Below are positions 60,334 to 64,000 of a stretch of 64,000 nucleotides of DNA, one piece after another. A program made the position numbers and the translations under genes. Numbering within the stretch: the stretch's first letter is position 1; every line of letters begins with the position of its first letter. Origin of the DNA: Todiramphus chloris collaris (taxonomy: Eukaryota > Chordata > Aves > Coraciiformes > Alcedinidae). A model generated the notes under the pieces. That model did not search any database, was not told the origin of the DNA, and saw only the letters and a list, made by a program, of their open reading frames with translations. Location: contig JANVCC010000174.1 in assembly GCA_025345505.1 (NCBI GenBank), positions 3,157,797 through 3,221,796 on the forward strand, written 5' to 3'.

Positions 60334-60405
60334 TCCTTAAAATAACTCTAGTTATTTTATCCTTATTTATCCTTATTTGTCCTTAAAATAACTCTAGTTA
60401 TTTTA
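60334..60405. repeat. 46-bp period AT-rich direct duplication
   Basis: A 26-base block starting TCCTTAAAATAACTCTAGTT occurs at 60334 and 60380, with TCCTTATTTA pieces between. A local slippage-type duplication. Confidence 0.9.
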
Positions 60406-62100
60406 AGACTGCAGATTCAAATGGTACAAACTAACTAGCCACAGCCTTAAAAACCCAGCCAGAATGTTTGAAACCTGCAGATTGCCTCTGAAAGTCAGGT
60501 TTTGGATGTTTAGAGGTGACTCATTCAGATTTAAAGTTATACATCAAGGGTTTGGATAGATTGGATGTAGCATTCACTTTTGGGAACTATTCCCTTTTAT
60601 TCTGCTCTGTGATCATTAGGGCAAGGCTGACTGTTGTAACTAATTAGTAAGAAATTCAATTTTCCTAGTTTAGTCTCACAGTTTTCACTTCTATCTTAAA
60701 ATACCATCAATATTTAAGGACTTCTTCCATATATTTCTTAATGTCCACCACAGGCTTATTTGCATTTATCGTTATTTAAATAAAGTAGGAAAAACCTGAA
60801 TGAGATACAGGTTGAACATCTAATTTAGCATAATAATCTGAAAAATAGGTAAAAAGAGGGGATTTTCTGGAGTTTGCCACAGATAGCCCTTTTTAACTGA
60901 GGAAACATTCAGGTATAAGCCTCCAGCTGAAACGTGGGCTGGTAAAATAAAATGTTACCCATGGTTCAGAGTCCTATGGCTCTGCACAGTCTGCGTGGGA
61001 ATAACAGTTAATTGCAGAAAACCAATGTTTCCTTGTAGCAAAAGTGGAGTTGCTCATTTCCCACTTGAATTCTTTATCATACATGTTTTCTTTTAATTGT
61101 TTATGTTTGGGGTTTTTGTTTTAATATTTAACTTTTGCTTGGGCTTCCTGTACTTGTTCAATGGCAAGTATAGCTGTGAAGTCTGAAAAATCATTGTCAG
61201 TGTTTAATTCTAGAAGTATTAGAAGTATAAAGGAGGTGCCTACACCTTTGAGTTCATTTTGTATTAGTGTAAAACAGCATCTCGGAAAATACAGATGTGG
61301 CACATGCAATGGGGTCTTTGGGGAAAATAATTTGTGATAAACTGGGTTTCCTTGTCCAATAATACACTTCTGAGGGCTACCTTAAAGCTGATCTGGGATA
61401 CAGCTTCTGGAGTGCTCTTCACTGTTTAAGGATTAGTCCTAATCTTTCTGACATGAATAGATACACTGAAGAAACCATCGTAGCAGCTTGTGACACAAAG
61501 ATTATTTCATATGAAGCATCCTACTCCAAAGACCTTAGAAACAGAGCCATGGTTTAAAAAGGGGAGGTCTAGTTGAGGATGAAGCTGTTGCAGGTCAGGG
61601 CATTCGTGGTCACCTCACTGGCACCTCAGACTGAGCCACTTCAAGGTCCATAATTCAGTAAGAGACCTGAGCTTCCATTTCAAGACCACCTGCAAAAACC
61701 CTTTAGTTATTTTGTGCGCTCCTTGTCTCATCTTCCAACTCTATTGCTGTATTTATAAGCTTTTTTTGTTTAATTTGGAGTTAAGGCTGGACCAAACTAT
61801 TGTACTCAGTAAACTTCTCTTAATAGCATAATAGGCAGGGTGATTCACAGAGTGCTGTCATCTTGGGAACTCACATATTACAGGACTTGATGTCATATTC
61901 AGTAAGTGGAAGCATGTCAACATTAGTCCAGTGTCCCAATCTGGTACTAAACCCTAGGAAGATGTCCTCAGTGTGTGCTGACTAAAACTGATGTGCATCA
62001 GTAGCGTCCACATTTTCATCAGCGTAAAGTCTGAAGCTATCTAGAATTGCATAGTAGATGTTTTGCCTACCATGTCAGAGGAGATATGGAGTTTGCTTTC

Positions 62101-62175
62101 CAGCTATGCCACTCTTCTGGGGTGATCTTCAGTCTCCGTGCTTCCTTTTCACTTCTGTAAAATAGAGACAAGGAG
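62101..62175 (-). mobile_element. MIR-type SINE fragment, opposite orientation
   Basis: The forward strand shows TCAGTCTCCGTGCTTCCTTT and CACTTCTGTAAAATAGAGAC, matching the complement of the conserved MIR section (CCTCAGTTTCCTCATCTGTA in consensus form). It is about 75 bp and diverged. Confidence 0.5.
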
Positions 62176-63080
62176 AAGATTTTTAGATTTCTGGAAGAAA
62201 TTACTTACATAAGAGATAGGTTGCAAGATTTCTGTTAATAGCAGTAGCTAATATTTCTGTGGTCTTCAGAAGCAACCCAAGAGAATTTTATTCTAAGCAA
62301 TATCTGCAACTCTCAATCCACATCCTCTTTTGGTTAATTGCCTCTCTGGTTTCATTTGAGGTGGTGTTTTTCCTCCAAATTTTCTCTCCTCCTTTCCTAA
62401 ATACCCAGTTCAGCTCATCTGAACTACCAAATAGCTCCTGTGTTACATCTTGGAAGTGAGTGTTTCAGGGATGGCAGAATCCTGCTTTCCTCCATTCTGC
62501 AGAAGGGGAGATCATACAGCAAAATGAAAACCCATTCCCAATTAGTTCCTTTCATTGACTTGAAAGTTGTATTTGTCCTGATTCCTTGACATAAATGGTG
62601 AAGCCATATTGCTCATGCTGAGACTGTCTTGTTTCAGGCCTGTAGCCCAACACTTATCTAGCAATATACTCATAATATACAAATGAGTTACAGATCTGTA
62701 TTAATGCTCAGTGATACAACGCTTCAGAATTAAATATCGGTTCTTAGAAGAAAACTACACAGCAGCTTGTGTGTTAGTCACTTGAACTTTGCATATCCAT
62801 CCTAACAGAGCAGTCATAGTGTAAGAATGGCAGGGCACGGCACGGCACTTCGTCAGCACTGCGCAGAACATTCGACCTCCTTGCTACTTCCTGGTGTCCA
62901 AACTCTGGAAAGACAGACGAGTCTCGGCTCACTGTTATTTTCAGAGCTTGCTAATAACAAACTCATTGGTATCCTGCTTGGAAGAGTCCACAGATTGGCC
63001 GTGAGCTTTCTGACAAGCTAATAAGATTATTATTTCTTTCTTTTTTTTTTTTATTAATTGAACAGAAACAGACTTAGAGG

Positions 63081-63400
63081 ATGGAGCAGGAAGTGGCAAG
63101 AGAAGAAGAAGAGAAGAAAGAAGGCTTGATTGAGTTTTACGATTCCTTCAAGGACATGTTTGAGTTCTTCTGCAAGAACACAACGATCCACGGCACCATC
63201 CGCCTCGTGTGCTCGGACAGCAATAGGATGAAAACAGCTTTTTGGACTCTGCTTTTACTGGCCAGCTTTGGCATGCTCTACTGGCAATTTGCACTGATGT
63301 TCAGCCAGTACTGGGCTTACCCCGTTGTCCTGACCATGTCAATGCACTCAGAGCCCAAGATGTTCCCAGCAATCACCATCTGCAATCTGGACCCGTACAG
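63081..63400 (+). CDS. SCNN1D: Epithelial sodium channel delta subunit, first coding exon (partial gene)
   Basis: ENaC/degenerin subunit of an amiloride-sensitive sodium channel in the plasma membrane. The exon begins after a good acceptor (poly-T then AACAG|AAACAG at 63066) and ends DPY-AG|GTAACC at 63400. An in-frame TAG at 63075-63077 fixes the start at 63081. The 106 full codons give a short acidic N-terminus, then [20 protein letters not shown] and the gating motif [10 protein letters not shown] (His37-Gly38). The first transmembrane segment follows at about 53-75 ([20 protein letters not shown]), then the start of the extracellular domain ([13 protein letters not shown]). The sequence also resembles the alpha subunit; the UBE2J2 neighbour argues for delta. 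The rest of the gene is outside the window. Confidence 0.9.
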
Positions 63401-64000
63401 GTAACCGTGCTTTCCCCTTGGCTGGAGTCACGAGGGCTCAGGAAGGGTCAGCAGCCTTATGACTGCAGCCTGGAGGAAGTTGAAGGTAGAGGGAGGTCTT
63501 TCTGCCTCGCAGAGGTGGAAAGGGAGGCTATTGTTACTTCCAAACTGGTTTTAAGATTAAGATCTTGTTGGGAATTATGCAAGAGCATCTAGCAGTTAAT
63601 TTCACACACTGAGTCAGGATAGAGGGAACTCTGCCTTGGGACTTGGTTCAAGCTGCTAACTGATTTTGTGCTCTGATAAGAAGTCTTTCCCTGGAAAATC
63701 ACAGCTACTGTGTGCATCCATTCCTCGCTAAAATGCCGATCTCCAGAACGATGCACATTTGACCTGGTTCTGCCTGGGCTTTAAGGAAACCATAGAACTT
63801 CCTTGGAAGTCTGCGTGGCTCTGCTTGCCAAGCAAGGCTCACACAGCAGTGGCAAGTTATCGGGGTTGCATAGTAAAGGAATTATGTCATTTCCTTGAAA
63901 CAATTACCTACTTGGCCGACAGGAAGGCTGGTTTGTGCAGCTCACGCTGCACAGCTACAGGTTCTGAAGTTTTCAGTGGAGAATCCAGCAACTGGAAATT
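63401..64000 (+). other. SCNN1D: SCNN1D intron (start)
   Basis: Begins with GTAACC after the first coding exon and runs to the window edge. No further exon is seen. Confidence 0.85.

Larger units (their letters stand above)
46341..63065. other. Interval between UBE2J2 and SCNN1D
   Basis: No recognised protein exon. SCNN1D 5' UTR exons and promoter should lie somewhere here but I cannot place them. A block at about 47880-48340 with homeobox-like TAAT cores looks like conserved non-coding DNA. MIR-like SINEs (53241, 62101) and short direct duplications (58711, 60334) are present. The 197-codon minus frame at 57158-57751 is treated as chance. Confidence 0.6.

Noticed and set aside
63081-63400. 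SCNN1A instead of SCNN1D
   Set aside because: The peptide resembles both, but the UBE2J2-C1QTNF12 neighbourhood is the SCNN1D locus; SCNN1A lies elsewhere in vertebrates.
1-64000. CRISPR arrays, bacterial operons, tRNA or rRNA genes
   Set aside because: No regularly spaced repeats, no cloverleaf with A/B boxes and no rRNA signature were seen; the DNA is vertebrate.

Overview
This window is nuclear DNA from a bird. It has intron-split genes with GT/AG junctions, antisense fragments of avian CR1 retroposons, a solo-LTR-like element of a kind seen in bird genomes, and ancient MIR-type SINEs. The gene order C1QTNF12 - UBE2J2 - SCNN1D matches human 1p36.33 and the chicken microchromosome 21 block as I recall them. 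The species cannot be named from the sequence alone.

Three protein genes can be supported. C1QTNF12 (adipolin/CTRP12) is on the minus strand at 15320-26383, and its reading frame can be rebuilt through all exons to about 314 aa. UBE2J2 (tail-anchored ER ubiquitin-conjugating enzyme) is on the minus strand, coding 41566-43906, with a non-coding first exon at about 45603-45800 in a CpG-island promoter. Its rebuilt protein is 259 aa. SCNN1D (epithelial sodium channel delta subunit) starts on the plus strand at 63081. Only its first coding exon is here; the gene leaves the window on the right.

Layout: 1-15319 is gene-poor sequence downstream of C1QTNF12, with repeats and two candidate conserved non-coding blocks. 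15320-26383 is C1QTNF12; its introns hold a CR1/LTR composite and an open, GC-rich patch that could be a nested small transcript. 26384-41565 is the C1QTNF12-UBE2J2 interval, with a CR1 copy, a 23-base C run, a 20-bp perfect palindrome, a CpG patch with a small plus-strand ORF, and back-to-back poly(A) signals that may mark the UBE2J2 3' end. 41566-45960 is UBE2J2 and its promoter. 46038-63065 is a long interval between the divergent UBE2J2 and SCNN1D genes, with two MIR-like SINEs and short duplications. 63066-64000 is SCNN1D exon and intron.

The three genes do not form one pathway: they are a secreted metabolic hormone, an ER-associated degradation enzyme and a plasma-membrane ion channel kept together by old synteny. 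I found no convincing unknown system. The best candidates for undescribed biology are the plus-strand transcript converging on UBE2J2 near 38.0-38.2 kb, a divergent small ORF at the UBE2J2 promoter (46122-46340), and the C1QTNF12 intronic ORF patch (17720-18266). Each is an inference and needs RNA evidence.
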